Source: Emiliania huxleyi CCMP1516 (Eukaryota > Haptophyta > Isochrysidales > Noelaerhabdaceae). Taken from it: a stretch of DNA of 64,000 nucleotides. The notes beneath the pieces were generated by a model, which did not search any database, was not told where the DNA came from, and was given only the letters and a program-made list of their open reading frames with translations. The stretch covers positions 48,518 to 112,517 of the forward strand of contig NW_005199975.1 of the NCBI RefSeq assembly GCF_000372725.1, given 5' to 3'. Of the stretch, positions 52,901 through 63,528 are shown in pieces (the stretch's first letter is position 1; each line of letters begins with the position of its first letter). A program made the translations under genes and the position numbers.

Positions 52901-54567
52901 GACTAGTCACTCATTAACACTGATTGGCTGTTAATTAGGCTTACCTCCACGGGAAATACGAAGACTCATCACCAGCTAACACTAGCTGACTGTTACTTAG
53001 GCTACCTCCACGGGCTGCGCGTGCTGCGCCACCAGCTGCAGGCGCTGCTGCGGGCGGAGACGTCGCTATGCACCTCCTCCGCCGCAATCTCGCCCGTCAC
53101 GTCCGCCGCAGAGCTCTCCTCCCTCCGCACTGACGCCCCTCCCTCCGCCTCCGCCTCCGCCGCCTCGCCAACCGCCGCCGCCGCCGCCTCCGCCGCCGCC
53201 GCCGCCGTCTCCGCCGCCGGCCGCCCTTTCCCTTCCGGGGGGAGGGGGCGGGTGCCGCCGAGCTCGAGCGGCGGCGCTTTTGGCGCGGAGTGCTCCTGCT
53301 TCAAGGCGGGATTCGGCTCAGAGTGCTCTGGCATCGACTCCTCCACCGACAACGCCGACGGCTTCGACGAGACTGGCGCCGACGCTGACTCGGACGCCAC
53401 CGACGTCGGCACAGTCGTCGACGAGAGCGTCCATTCCCTCGGCTCTCGGATCGCCGCCGCGCACGCGCGGCTCGCTGCCGGCGCTGCGGAGGGGTGGATC
53501 AAGCTGCACGAGGACGGGGTAGTCCACGAGTCAGCGGGTGAATGAGCGTTACTCGCCACTCATGTGTAGGTGGATCAAGCTGCACGAGGACGAGTTCTAC
53601 GAGGGCGTCGCCTACACCGAGCTCGCGCCCTGGCTAATTAACACTAATTATTCTGATTCACACTTAATTAGGCGTCGCCTACACCGAGCTCGCGCCCTGG
53701 CTGCCCGAGTGGCGCGGCGTCTCGAACGCCCTCGTCGACGAGGCCTCGGCGGAGCCGGTGCTGCGCGGTCTTCCGTCGGGCCTCGCCAGGCACCCTGCCG
53801 CCGCCTCGGCCGCCGCCGCAGCGCCGCCCTCCGCGCCGCCCGCCGCGCCGCGCGCAGAGAGCGGGGGCTGCCCCCCGCCTCCTCCGCCGCCGCTGCAAGC
53901 GTGCCAGCGCGCCGTCGAGCTGGTCGTGGCGGAGGCGGGGGGCAGGGAGCTGAGGAAGCGCGTCTCCCTCCGCTGCCGCTCGACCGACCTGCGGAGCCCG
54001 GTGGTGCTGGCGTTCCGCGTCGCGGACGGGCGCGACGTCGTGCCGCGCCACCAGGTCCGCTTCGCGGGCTGCACGGCGCCGGGCGCGGCGCCGGTCGGGG
54101 ACGATTTGCTCTCCAACTCAGAGGCGCTCGCCGCGCTGCTGCTCGGGCCTTTCCTCTTCGCGGCGCCGCCCGCGGCACGGCCGGCGGCGCTCGAGGCGTT
54201 TGCGGCGAAAGTCGACGAGCTCGCGCAGGCGCTGCGCAAGGGCTACTACGTCCAATTCGAGGCGGCCGCCCTCCTCCTCTGCTACGAGCCCCCGCCGGGG
54301 GAGGCTGGCGAGGCCGCCGCCTCGCCTGGCGCCTCGCCCGCCGCCGCCGACCCGCCCGCCGCCTCGCCGCCGCCGCCGCCGCCGCAACGCGCTTCGGCGC
54401 GAGCAGCGCATGGCGGAGGCAGCGGCGGAGTGCCGCCGCTGCTGGTTTGCCTCGCCAACGTCGAGAAGCCGGGCATGACACGCGCCAAGGCGTGCCACGC
54501 TGGCTTCCTCGCCGCCATCGAGCGGTTCGCGGCGGAGGTGCGCGCCGTGGCGCGCGTGCCGCCGTGA
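49914..54567 (+). CDS. Inositol polyphosphate kinase with a second, degenerate kinase domain
   Basis: Start ATG 49914. An N-terminal membrane anchor (GLAVTLLLLLLPVLLRLFRW) leads into an IPK domain: GRIAKPVGLGYFAGEDRFYQ, RFVVLEDLTHGM, the signature PCIVDIKLG (PxxxDxKxG), SKRITHLAKDRETTTRSLG, SSSLLFVFEPE (SSLL motif) and MIDFAHSYEL with a closing helix LHGLRVLRHQLQALLRAE. An acidic/Ala-rich linker follows. A second domain then has the same order with broken signatures: WIKLHEDEFYEGVAYTELAP, PVVLAFRVADG in place of PxxxDxKxG, GYYVQFEAAALLLCYE for SSLL, and VCLANVEKPG for the DFA motif. Stop 54565-54567. Introns at 50340-50700 and 51175-51990 are long tandem arrays. Product specificity (IP6K, IPMK or IP3K type) cannot be set from the motifs. 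Confidence 0.85.
50328..50640 (+). repeat. Intron array with ~27-nt exon copies and gtattagttagcattag filler
   Basis: Seven or eight units repeat the exon edge ctcggcaccaccaccgtcgc-gccagag followed by gtattagttagcattag. Every copy has GT after GAG and AG before CTCGG. One copy has an internal deletion. The exon copies code for LGTTTVAPE in frame. Confidence 0.85.
51173..51990 (+). repeat. Twelve 66-bp units with hairpin filler
   Basis: The unit is the exon copy gtgctgcagtccgctcctcg-ctggcag plus ctgtgagcggcgtctcttca-cacctctggccgtgaacag. Junctions at 51239, 51305 and 51371 are exactly 66 bp apart. One later unit lacks part of the filler. The real exon after the array codes for LQSAPRWQLVSSSLLFV, the kinase SSLL strand. 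Confidence 0.92.
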
Positions 54568-54759
54568 GCCGAGGCCGTGTGTAGATTTGGCGATCTCGCC
54601 GCGGCACGGTTGGAGGGTGGAGCTCGGCGAGACGCGGAGGGATAAAATAGAGAACTTCGAGCATCCCCTCTCTGTGTGCATCCCGCTGACAATTACTCTA
54701 CCTGTGGCTCCGCGGGGCTGCTCTAGCAACCTCTGTGTCACCCGGAATCCATACTGTCA

Positions 54760-54843
54760 CTCCAAATCCATAAAGTATCTCGTTGGCGCAGCGCATTTGC
54801 AGCGCAATTGCTGCAAACGATAGTGCAAGCTCAATTGTTTTGA
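54760..54843 (+). repeat. Direct repeat flanking intronless ORF, left copy
   Basis: ctccaaatccataaagtatc leads to cagcgcatttgcagcgcaat and ctcaattgttttga. It holds a palindrome ttgcagc..gctgcaa. It matches 56152-56230 in the same orientation. Confidence 0.8.
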
Positions 54844-54901
54844 CGCACGGTGCTTCACCGGGCACCGGGGGCCCCCGCGACCGACGTGTAACCGCCGATC
54901 C

Positions 54902-55768
54902 ATGGCACGCGTAGCTATGACAGGGACCGCGGCCGCGGACCCGGTGGCGGACGGGGCTGGTGCGCAAGCGCCGGCCACCGTCATGCCGCCGGGGATGCGC
55001 AGCGGACGCTGGAATGGCTCCGATCGCGTGCAACTGGAGGACGCGGTGATGGTCGCAAGGATCGCAGGTGCGTCGCAGGTCAGGCTGATAAGGCCTGGCT
55101 ACGCGACCATCGAGATCGACCTGAAGCACGAGAAGGCCGCGGGCGACCGCGCGTCGGTGCAGGCGGCGGAGCGCTCGTACGTCGAGCGCACCGCGCCAAA
55201 GAAGAAGGAGCTCACCAAGGAGCAGCTCGCGGCTCGGGCCGCGGCACGCAAGGCCAAGAAGGCCCGGCAGAAGGCGCGCCGGGCGAAGGAGGCTGGCGAG
55301 CGCGCCGCGAGCGAGGCCGAGCGCGCGGAGGCCCCGCGGGCGCAGCTGCGCGAGAACATCCAGTACGTGATGGCCGGGCTGCGGACTGCAGCTGCGCAGA
55401 CGCGCAGCCAGGCCGGGTCCAAAATAGAGGTCGAATATTCGCTGCCCCCGGAGAGGGACGACGGATATCGGCGCGGCCCCAGCAAGGTGTACGCCAAGGT
55501 TCCCCAGGGGACCGTGGCGACGACCGTCGCCTCGGACTGGCTCGCAACCGAGCTGGCCGAGTATGGAGAGATAGATGCGGCATGCCGCGACAGATTCGTC
55601 ATGCACCTGATGACGGCCGCCGGCGCCTCGGCGCCGGCCGACGCCGTGTTCAGGTTCACAGCCGGCGAGGCGATGCAGACCTCTCGCCCGATCTCCGCGT
55701 CGGGCGAGGACGACGACGAGGACACCGGCTCCGAGGAGTATTCCGACGACAGGGCGTCCGACCGCTAG
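54902..55768 (+). CDS. Intronless ORF of unknown function between direct repeats
   Basis: A single 288-residue frame from ATG 54902 with no sign of introns, unlike neighbouring genes. The N-terminus is Ala/Pro-rich. There is a strongly basic helix (KKKELTKEQLAARAAARKAK, ARQKARRAKEAGERAASEAE), a central mixed region (DGYRRGPSKVYAKVPQG, DRFVMHLMTAAGASAPADAV) and a very acidic tail (GEDDDEDTGSEEYSDD). No known domain was recognised. It sits between two ~80-bp direct repeats (54760-54843 and 56152-56230), which raises the possibility of a mobile or retrocopied origin. No integrase or polymerase frame is present. It may equally be a host gene with repeat-derived flanks. Confidence 0.5.
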   Translation: MARVAMTGTAAADPVADGAGAQAPATVMPPGMRSGRWNGSDRVQLEDAVMVARIAGASQVRLIRPGYATIEIDLKHEKAAGDRASVQAAERSYVERTAPKKKELTKEQLAARAAARKAKKARQKARRAKEAGERAASEAERAEAPRAQLRENIQYVMAGLRTAAAQTRSQAGSKIEVEYSLPPERDDGYRRGPSKVYAKVPQGTVATTVASDWLATELAEYGEIDAACRDRFVMHLMTAAGASAPADAVFRFTAGEAMQTSRPISASGEDDDEDTGSEEYSDDRASDR

Positions 55769-55980
55769 CTGGCTTCAACCATATCTTACCCTTTCTGCCC
55801 CCCCCTCCTCCGACCCCCCAGGCTAGATGGAGTAGTCAGATGTAGATTCTGCCCCACACAGCCCCTTACCCCTTCACCCTCGCCTCGCTGCTTGGTGTTT
55901 CTGAACACGTAGTCGTCCACGCTGTGGGGGTTGTGTGTGGGTCCTGTGTCTGGGAGGGAGGGAGTGGGGTGCAGGTTGCT

Positions 55981-56116
55981 CACCCACGGCACCGGGCCGG
56001 TGCTTGCACTTTGAATGCCGTGGGGCTCCTGCCCGTGTCCGGGCGTGGAGATGCGAGGGTCGCCCCCCCTTGCCCCACCACTATGTGTGTGTGGAGACGT
56101 TTACCTTACCTTACCT
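55981..56116 (+). repeat. Dispersed ~125-bp repeat, copy B
   Basis: Matches copy A at 46907-47036 over most of its length, including tgcactttgaatgccgtggg and cgagggtcgccccccttgcc. This copy is intergenic. Confidence 0.85.
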
Positions 56117-56151
56117 TACGGCCCCCGCGCCACCCCACCAGAGTGCAGAGA

Positions 56152-56230
56152 CTCCAAAGCCATAAAGTATCGTTGGCAGCGCATTTGCAGCGCAATTTGC
56201 TGCAAACGATAGTACACTCAATTGTTTTGA
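56152..56230 (+). repeat. Direct repeat flanking intronless ORF, right copy
   Basis: Near-identical to 54760-54843, keeping the ttgcagc..gctgcaa palindrome and the ataaagtat and caattgttttga segments. Confidence 0.8.
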
Positions 56231-56524
56231 CCAGTGCTCACCCCAAGGCTGCAGAGAAGGCTGTAGAAAGGAATCAGCCGCGGCCGTCTGTTCAGGTATA
56301 TCCTTCAATGGCAAAACTCGTCGTATCAGCCGGCGGTTAGGCCAAGTCCGCCCCGCTGCTGCCGTCGAGCAAGGCCAAGTCCGCCGGTCTGCCCATGGCT
56401 TAGGACAAGGTTGGCGCGCAAAGGAGGTTCGATTTCTGTTTTCGCCACTACTCGTAGATCATTCGTTCCTCCACTACCGCTTTTCGTGTCTTTATGCGTG
56501 TTAGCTGCTGTTGTCACCAGAGGA

Positions 56525-57076
56525 GTGACAGCGTCTCTTCACACCTGCTTTGTTGGGCCCGGAAACAGACGCGGCCCGCAGCTGGCGCCAGGCTGGCGCC
56601 AGAGCGCGCGCGCGCGGACCTGCTGCGGGGGTTGTCTGAGGTGAGCTCCTCCATGGATCAGGAACTCCAGCGGCGAGGTCATGACTGCTGGTCTAGAACG
56701 TGAGACGGCGCGCACGGTGCAGCGGCGGTGAGGCGCGCTGCCGACTGATCCGAGCGGCGAAAAAAGAAATCGACGGGCAACCGGGGCGCAGAGAGGTCGG
56801 GACTCGCTTTGGAGTGGCGAAAAACAAAACTGCTTCGGCAGAGGGGGTGCCAGCCGCGGAGTACACGTCCGGACTCGCTTGGCGCGCCAGCCAACGGACG
56901 GCGGTGACAACAAGCAGCTAACAAGCAAAAGGAGCGAAAAGTGCTGGTGTATGAAAAAATGATCCAGTGGCTGAGGCCTGAAGAGCACATTGATTGCATA
57001 AAAATGTTCGACTTGTACTTGACTTCCCTTCAAGAACAAGATCCAACTTTTCTCCCTCTCGGGGACCTGCACCTCC
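56525..57076 (-). pseudogene. Inverted, broken copy of PP2A-A promoter and first exon
   Basis: The reverse complement matches 59773-60560: T-rich element, promoter body, ATG and MTSPLEFL codons. A 4-bp insertion directly after that shifts the frame, and the remaining exons are absent. It lacks two segments present in the functional copy (59938-59998 and about 60133-60357). It therefore records an older promoter state or has lost them. Confidence 0.8.
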
Positions 57077-58989
57077 CGTCACGACGTGTCACGAAAGAGA
57101 CCAACGAGATGTACGATGGACCCTCCGAGAGCTCTGGTCATGAGGCGACCCCTCGACACCGGTGACCCTGACGTTGAGAGAGAGGTGAGAAACAGGCTCT
57201 AAGAAGGCACGCGAATCTTGGGTTGCCAGACTTGGGTGCGCACCTCATCACCTCACCTCTACTTATCTGAGGTAAGGATCCGTATAAATGTTGAATATAT
57301 TGCTCCAATACTTAGAGAAGCGATCAATATCAATGATTATGATGTAACATACTTGACCCCCCCCCCCCTGGCGCCTTGTGTTTTTCGTGGCAGAGCTGCG
57401 AGATCTCAGCCCGCATTCCTCCGCTCAGCGCCGGCCGCCCATGCGCTCCCGGGGCCGCCCGACGGCGCGGGCCTCTTGCCGATGGACCCAGCCGAGGTGC
57501 CGAACCAGTTGGACCCGCGCTGACGCGCTGCGCGCGACCACCAGCCAGCTTTTCAGCGCGGTCGAGGACGGTGTGTCGAGAGAGTCGACAGTCCAAACAG
57601 TTGTCGCGTTTTTTGCCTCTTTTTGAGCGTTGCTGCTGCAGACCCTGCCCACCAGTGATACGAGACGCACCGGATCCAACCCTGGCAGCGCTTGACCGTC
57701 TCCCCGGTGGCCGCCCACAGGTGGCTGATCGAAGCGCCACTCATCGCTGCTTTCGCGCGCCTGGCTCTCAGAGGGCTCCTGCGGCTCTCCCTCGTCGCGT
57801 GACCGCCGCCGACATCATGTGCTCGGTCGTCCCCGCCGGCGCGGAGCTGCGCCACGTCGAATTCTTCGGTGGCTCGACCGCCGGCGCGCCCACCCTCGCC
57901 TCCTGCGCGCCTCACACCCAGTATTCTCCTCGCGCGCGGCCGACAAAGTAGGCACACGACCACCTCTCTCTCAGTCACCCCCCCCCACGATGCACAGCCC
58001 GTCCACTCTCGCCGGCAAGGCGCACGGAACGCCCAATTTGGGCTGGAAATGCCGCCGCCACGGGTTGGTGGCGCCCTCGGCAGCGGGGCAGCGCCACGCC
58101 GCGCAAACTTGCGCGACAAACTTGCGACCTCTGTCCCTCGTATTCACCCCAGATTTTGCCCTATCCAGGCTCACCCGGTACCGCGAGCGGCGAGCCGCGC
58201 CAAGTTTGCTCCATTTCCGACAAGTTCATCCCGCCCGAAGGCCGATCTTCGGCCGCCTGGAGGCCCAGGACGGGGCTCGGGACCGGCCAGGTGTGGATTC
58301 TCCACGGCGCTGCGGTGTATCTGCGCGCCCATGGCGCGTTCAGGGGTGTGCCTGAGGCGTGTTGACTGCGGGGCGCCGCGATAGCGCGGCGCCGACGATT
58401 GTGTCAGCTCACTGTCACACCGTCGACACGGTCACAGTGTGTGTGCAGTGCGTCCACGGTCCACTCCGGCGACCGTGACGCCGCCGGTGCTCGCCTATAC
58501 CGGCTAGTGTGGAGCTCTCAGTGTGGTTGCGTGTTGTACTAGTGATGCTGCACTAGGCGGCCCGTTTTTAGCAAAAACCAGATACCACATCGCGTGTGGT
58601 TGTCGAAAAACCGCATCTTCGCCCGTCTGGGACCTCTTCGTACGGCTCCAAAAACGGCTCCTTAACGACGGCTACGCGGCCCGGCGGTCGATCTGCGCCT
58701 TCTCAGCGGTGGAGGGGATGTGGGCGGTACGTGCGTACCGCGTGGTGTTGCGACGGTTTGACGAGTGCGACTCCCAGCGTCGACTTTTCGACCCCACGGA
58801 GCCTCTGCTGCTCCGGGGGGGGGGGTCTGCAGACCACCCGGCCGAACTTCAGAGTGGCGGTGGTCCTCAAATACCGCTCAAACGCCCACGATGCTGTGGA
58901 GGGGACATATGCTGATGATCCTGGCCCGATTGGTTCGCTCAGAAAGCTTCTGGGCGGTCGTTAAGGTTCGCTCCCCGCACACCGGCCCG
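57077..58989. other. Centre of the inverted duplication, no gene recognised
   Basis: 57270-57352 is an inverted match to 58990-59290 (tgttacatcataat, caatacttagag and tttatacggatcctta motifs). The middle, 57353-58989, is GC-rich with several open frames but no recognised domain. A minus-strand match to a known gene was not found. Confidence 0.4.
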
Positions 58990-59391
58990 GAAGTATGTTA
59001 CATCATAATGTATATTGCAATACTTAGAGGAGAGCCTGGGCTGGTCAGGACCGTCAGGTTGGACTCAACATATAAATCGCATAAAAATCGCTTTGAACTC
59101 GTGATTTTTTCGATATTCAGCCCACATCTAGGCGATGTTTGGGACAAATGTCGACATTTGGTGCTCTTGGAGGTTAAAATCAGCGATCAATATGTCAATA
59201 TATTGTCAATACTTAGAGATGAGGCTGACAATACTCAATATCAATACTTAGAGGGGCGAGAATCAACATTTATACGGATCCTTAATCTGAGGGGACCACC
59301 CGGGACCTTTCTCTATCACCGCCGTGAGGACCTCTCAGAAAGCCGTGCAAACGAGGTGGTGGTGGTGGTGGTGGGGGGGGGGGGGGTCAGA

Positions 59392-59575
59392 CAGCATCGA
59401 AGGATCCTTCAGAGAAGCTGTCCCAAGTTGTGAGAACTCACCCTGCACCTGGCCGCCATTAAGGTCCCTCGGGCCAGTGTCACCAGCCTTTTGTGAACGG
59501 CGGGCGGTTGCGGGGTGAGTTTGTGTGTGTGAACGGCGGCACAACTTGGGACAGCTCCTCTGAAGGACCGATGCC
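59392..59575. mobile_element. Short inverted-repeat element, MITE-like
   Basis: Terminal inverted repeats 59402-59431 and 59540-59569 (ccttcagagaagctgtccca / tgggacagctcctctgaagg) enclose about 110 bp without coding capacity. Similarity reaches outward to gcatcg on both sides. No target-site duplication could be fixed. Confidence 0.6.
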
Positions 59576-59937
59576 GACCAGAGCTCTCGGAACTCGGAGG
59601 TCCTCACACGTTTGAGTCCTCAAAGCGAGGTCCTCACACAGCGAGGTCCTCACACGGCTCACGGGTCACACAGCTCTGAAGCAAAGGCGCCGCGCATGCT
59701 CAATTTGCGCATGCCAGCCCCTCGAAAGAGGCAGCTCTAGAATGTCGGTTCATCACAAATCTCGTTCCACGTGCAGGTCCGAGAGGGAGAAATTTAGGGA
59801 TGCACGGTTTGGAGTTTGAAGCAAAACACATCGATTATAGAGCAGTTGAAGAGATCAATTTATTAGTGCGAGTGGAATATTTTGCAGAGAGGACCTCATG
59901 GATCATTTTTTTATACACCAGCACTTTTCGCTCCTTT

Positions 59938-59998
59938 ATAAAATGGAGATTTTAATAAAATGAACTCGGGGGCACGGGACGCGGCTTTTCGCTCCTTT
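59938..59998. other. 61-bp insertion with 14-bp target duplication in PP2A-A promoter
   Basis: cttttcgctccttt occurs at 59924-59937 and again at 59985-59998, with 47 bp between. The inverted paralogue has a single copy (56928-56941). The inserted segment carries 31 bp identical to 21061-21091. Confidence 0.85.
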
Positions 59999-60385
59999 TG
60001 CTTGTTAGCTGCTTGTTGTCACCGCCGTCCGTTGGCTGGCGCGCCAAGCGAGTCCGGACGTGTACTCCGCGGCTGGCACCCCCTCTGCCGAAGCAGTTTT
60101 GTTTTTCGCCACTCCAAAGCGAGTCCCGACCTAAAAGAAAGAAAAGAAAGAAAACACACAACCCAAGGGAGGGATGGGAGAACGGCACGCCGCCACCACA
60201 CAGGGATTTTAAGGAGAGGAGGGTGTGATGCGCTAGCCGTCGCCCACCCTGGGGGGTCTGCCTCCTCGTATCTCTTTTCGCAGTCTCTCGCCGCTTCTCG
60301 CTGCAACCTTCACGCCACCTCGCGGCTGTCCCACTCTCGTCGTTCTCTCCCTTGTCACTTCCTCTCTGCGCCCCGGTTATCCGTC

Positions 60386-60400
60386 GATTTCTTTTTTCGC
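60386..60400 (+). promoter_or_regulatory. T-rich element upstream of PP2A-A start
   Basis: gatttcttttttcgc lies about 75 nt upstream of the ATG and is followed by an AG at 60412. It is conserved in the inverted pseudogene copy. Confidence 0.35.
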
Positions 60401-60474
60401 CGCTCGGATCAGTCGGCAGCGCGCCTCACCGCCGCTGCACCGTGCGCGCCGTCTCACGTTCTAGACCAGCAGTC

Positions 60475-63092
60475 ATGACCTCGCCGCTGGAGTTCCTGAT
60501 GGAGGAGCTCACCTCAGACAACCCGCAGCAGGTCCGCGCGCGCGCGCTCTGGCGCCCGCTGCGGGCCGCGGCGATGCGGCTCTGTTTTCCTGCACCCTTT
60601 GTCTGAACCGCAGTGCTGTCCGCCTCCCGCCGCTCCGCCCGGCTCGCCAGCGCCGCGCCGCCCTGACGCCGCCTTCTTCCCGCACCGCAGTGCATCCAGT
60701 GCATCTCGCGGCTGCGCGTCATCGGCCTCGCGCTCGGCGCAGAGAAGACGCGGTCCGACCTAATCCCCTTCCTCAAGGGGGAGATCGAGGCGGGCAAGTT
60801 CACGGACGAGGTGCAGGTGAGCGTGGCCGAGGTCCTCGGCTCCTTCTCCGAGTTCGTCGGGCCCTCGAGCGAGGTGTCCGCCGCCCTCCTGGCCAGAGGC
60901 AGCGGAACCGAGAGAGAGAGCCGTCTTCTGCTCGAACCTTTGACCCTCCTCGCATAGGCGCACTGCCTCTTCCCGCCGCTCGAGGCGCTCTGCGCCGTCG
61001 AGGAGTCGACCGTGCGGGACCAGGCGCCGGAGGAGGAGGGGAGAGGAGAGGGGGAGGGGGCGGGGAGGAAGCGAGAGGGGAGGAGGCAGGGGCGAGGGGA
61101 CAAGGTGGTGTGTGTGTTGTGTGTGTGGTGGTGTGGGGGGGGGGGGGGGGGGGTCCAAAGGAAGGAGGGAAACTTCCCCCCCGCGGGAGAGGGTGTGCCA
61201 AGCCCCCGGGGTCCACTCCCGGGGGAACCTTTCCGGACCGGACCGCACCGCACCGCACCGGGATTTTTCGGCCTGGGGCCGCGCCCTCAGGCCCTCCCCT
61301 AATCGGCGGTGGTCCCTTTCCCCCTTCCGCAGGCGGTGGCGTCCATCAACCAGGTGGGCGCGCAGCTGTCCGCCTCGCAGCTGCAGACGCACCTCGCGCC
61401 GCTCGTGCTGCGCCTCGCCCGCAACAAGGACTGGTTCACACCACGCGTCTCCGCCTCCGGCCTCGTCGCGCTCGCCTACTCGGCGTGCGAGGACGCGCCC
61501 GCCGTCGGCGCGGAGCTGAGGGAGGAGCTCGAGGCCCTTCATCAGCTGAGTCCGTCAGGAGTTGAGTGATGAATTAGGCGCGGAGCTGAGGGAGGAGTTC
61601 AAGGCGCTGGCCGGCGACGACTCCCCGATGGTGCGGCGGGCGGCGGCGGCGCGGCTGGGCGCCGTGGCGGACTCCTACGGCACACAAAGCTGGTGGAGAA
61701 GGAGCTGGGCCTTCTAGGAGCGTACCCTGAGCCTTCTCGGAAGCTTCCGATAGGCACCAAGCTGGTGGAGGAGGAGCTGGCCCCAATCTACCGCGGGATG
61801 GTCGTCGACGAGGGCGAGTCCGTGCGCGTCAACGCGCTCAAGCAGACGGCGCTGCTCTGCAAGAACGCGGAGCTCGCCACGCGCGCGCTCCTTCTCAAGG
61901 AGTGCTTCACCTCGTGCACGCGCGACAAGTCGTGGCGCGTCCGCATCGCCGCCGCCGAGTCGCTGCCCGCGGTCGCGGAGGCGTGCAAGGACGCGGGCTC
62001 GCCCCTGTCGGACGAGCTGCGAGGCCCCCTCGAGGCAATGTACACGGCGCTGTCTAGGAAGTGTCTGGGAAGTGTCTAGGAAGTGTCTAGGCCCCCTCGA
62101 GGCAATGTACACCGCGCTGCAGTCCGACCACGAGTCGGAGGTGCGGGTCGCGGCGGCGCTCCGCGGCGCCGAGGCTGCGGCCGCGCTGGGCACCGCCTTC
62201 GGCGAGAAGCACATCTTCCCCACCGTCTCGCGCCTCGCCAACGACACCAACTCAGTGTCGCGCGTCGAGCTGTCCACGGTCTGCATCGAGCTCGCCGCGC
62301 CGCTCGGCAAGGCGGCGGCGCTGGAGCACGTGCTGCCGTGCCTCGCGCTGCTGGCGGACGACGAGCTCTCCAACGTGCGGCTCGCAGTCATCATGCAGCT
62401 CGGGCCGTTCATCGACGTGGTCGGCCTGGACGGCGAGGCGGCGGCGATGCTGCCGCTGCTGGAGCGGCTCGGGGCGGACAAGAATTGGCGCGTGCGGCAC
62501 GTGATCCTGCACTTGCTGCCGCAGCTCGCGGCGACGCTGGGCCCGGCGGAGTTTTGGTCCCACTTTGGAGAGGTTTGCGCCAGGCGCGCCTCCGACTCGT
62601 GCGCGCTGGTGCGGGAGGACTGGGTGGTGCTGATGGCGGAGATCTGCGGCTTGGGCGGCTTTGGGCAGGCGTGGGCCGAGGAGACGCTGCTGCCCATCGT
62701 GACGGCGCTGTCGGGCGAGCAGTCGTACTTGCTCCGCGCCGTCGTCCCCTCCTTCACCGCCGGCTTCGCGCAGATCCTCACGCCCGGCAGTCTCGAGACG
62801 AAACTGGTGCCCGCCGTGCTCGAGATGGCGTCGGGCCGCGGCATTAATTATTCATCAATTAATTACTCATTATTAGGTGCCCGCCGTGCTCGAGATGGCG
62901 TCGGACCGCGTGCCTAACTTGCGGATGATCGCCGCGCGGGCGCTCGCCGCCTGCACGCCGCTGGTGGACCCTGGCATGGCGCGCGAGAGTATCGTGCCCA
63001 AGCTGCAGGAGATGCTTGCAGATGCCGACGTGGACGTCAAGTTCGAGGCGGACGCGGCGCTCGAGAGCGACAAGTTGAAAGGCTTCTGCTGA
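60475..63092 (+). CDS. PPP2R1A: PP2A 65-kDa scaffold (regulatory subunit A), HEAT repeats
   Basis: Start ATG 60475 (MTSPLEFLMEELTSDNPQQ). Later exons encode the HEAT-repeat scaffold of protein phosphatase 2A: LRVIGLALGAEKTRSDLIPF, EVLGSFSEFVG, DKSWRVRIAAAESLPAVAEA, KNWRVRHVILHLLPQLA, LRMIAARALAACTPLVDP and a C-terminus KLKGFC, stop 63090-63092. The length, about 580 residues, fits the family. The protein bridges the catalytic C and regulatory B subunits in the cytosol and nucleus. Introns read directly are 61508-61577, 61680-61753 and 62024-62090 (all GC-AG) and 62807-62876 (GT-AG). All four start with a copy of the next exon. Earlier introns (about 60530-60690, 60885-60957 and 61025-61332) are ordinary; one contains a run of about 20 G. 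Confidence 0.93.
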
Positions 63093-63528
63093 GGCGCGCT
63101 GCGGAGGCCCTCTCCCGCCCTCCCTCCCGCCGTCCCTCTCCTCCCCTCGGGTCTCGGGTCTCTGGTCTCTGGGCATGCGTCGAGGAGGGTCCAGAGGCTA
63201 GGCGTAAGGGCTCTGGCGCTAGAGTAAGGGTCGGGCGGGGCGCAACCGCGGCGTGGCGTCCGCGATATATTTCGCGCTCCGGCTCGCATCCCCGCGTCCC
63301 CTCCGCTCCCCCCCTATGTCCGCCCTGCGGTCCGCCCTGTCCCCTCCGACATTTAAAAACTTTTGAACAAAAGGATGCATACCCGGCCGGCGCGCGAGTG
63401 GGCGGAGACCCCGGAGTGGTCGCCGGCCGGACACGAGGCGGGGACCGAGAACTGGAGTGAAGTTTACCTTTACCTTAGACCGCGAGCGAGACGGACGTCC
63501 GAGACGCGAGAGCGGCGCAGAGAGCCGC
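63093..63528. other. Intergenic between convergent genes
   Basis: About 435 bp between the PP2A-A stop and the IspD stop. It holds ct-rich sequence near 63110-63170 and acctttaccttagac-type sequence near 63465. No gene recognised. Confidence 0.45.

Noticed and set aside
57353-58989. Possible gene between the inverted arms
   Set aside because: Open frames are short, GC-driven and overlap on both strands. No motif or consistent splice chain was found.
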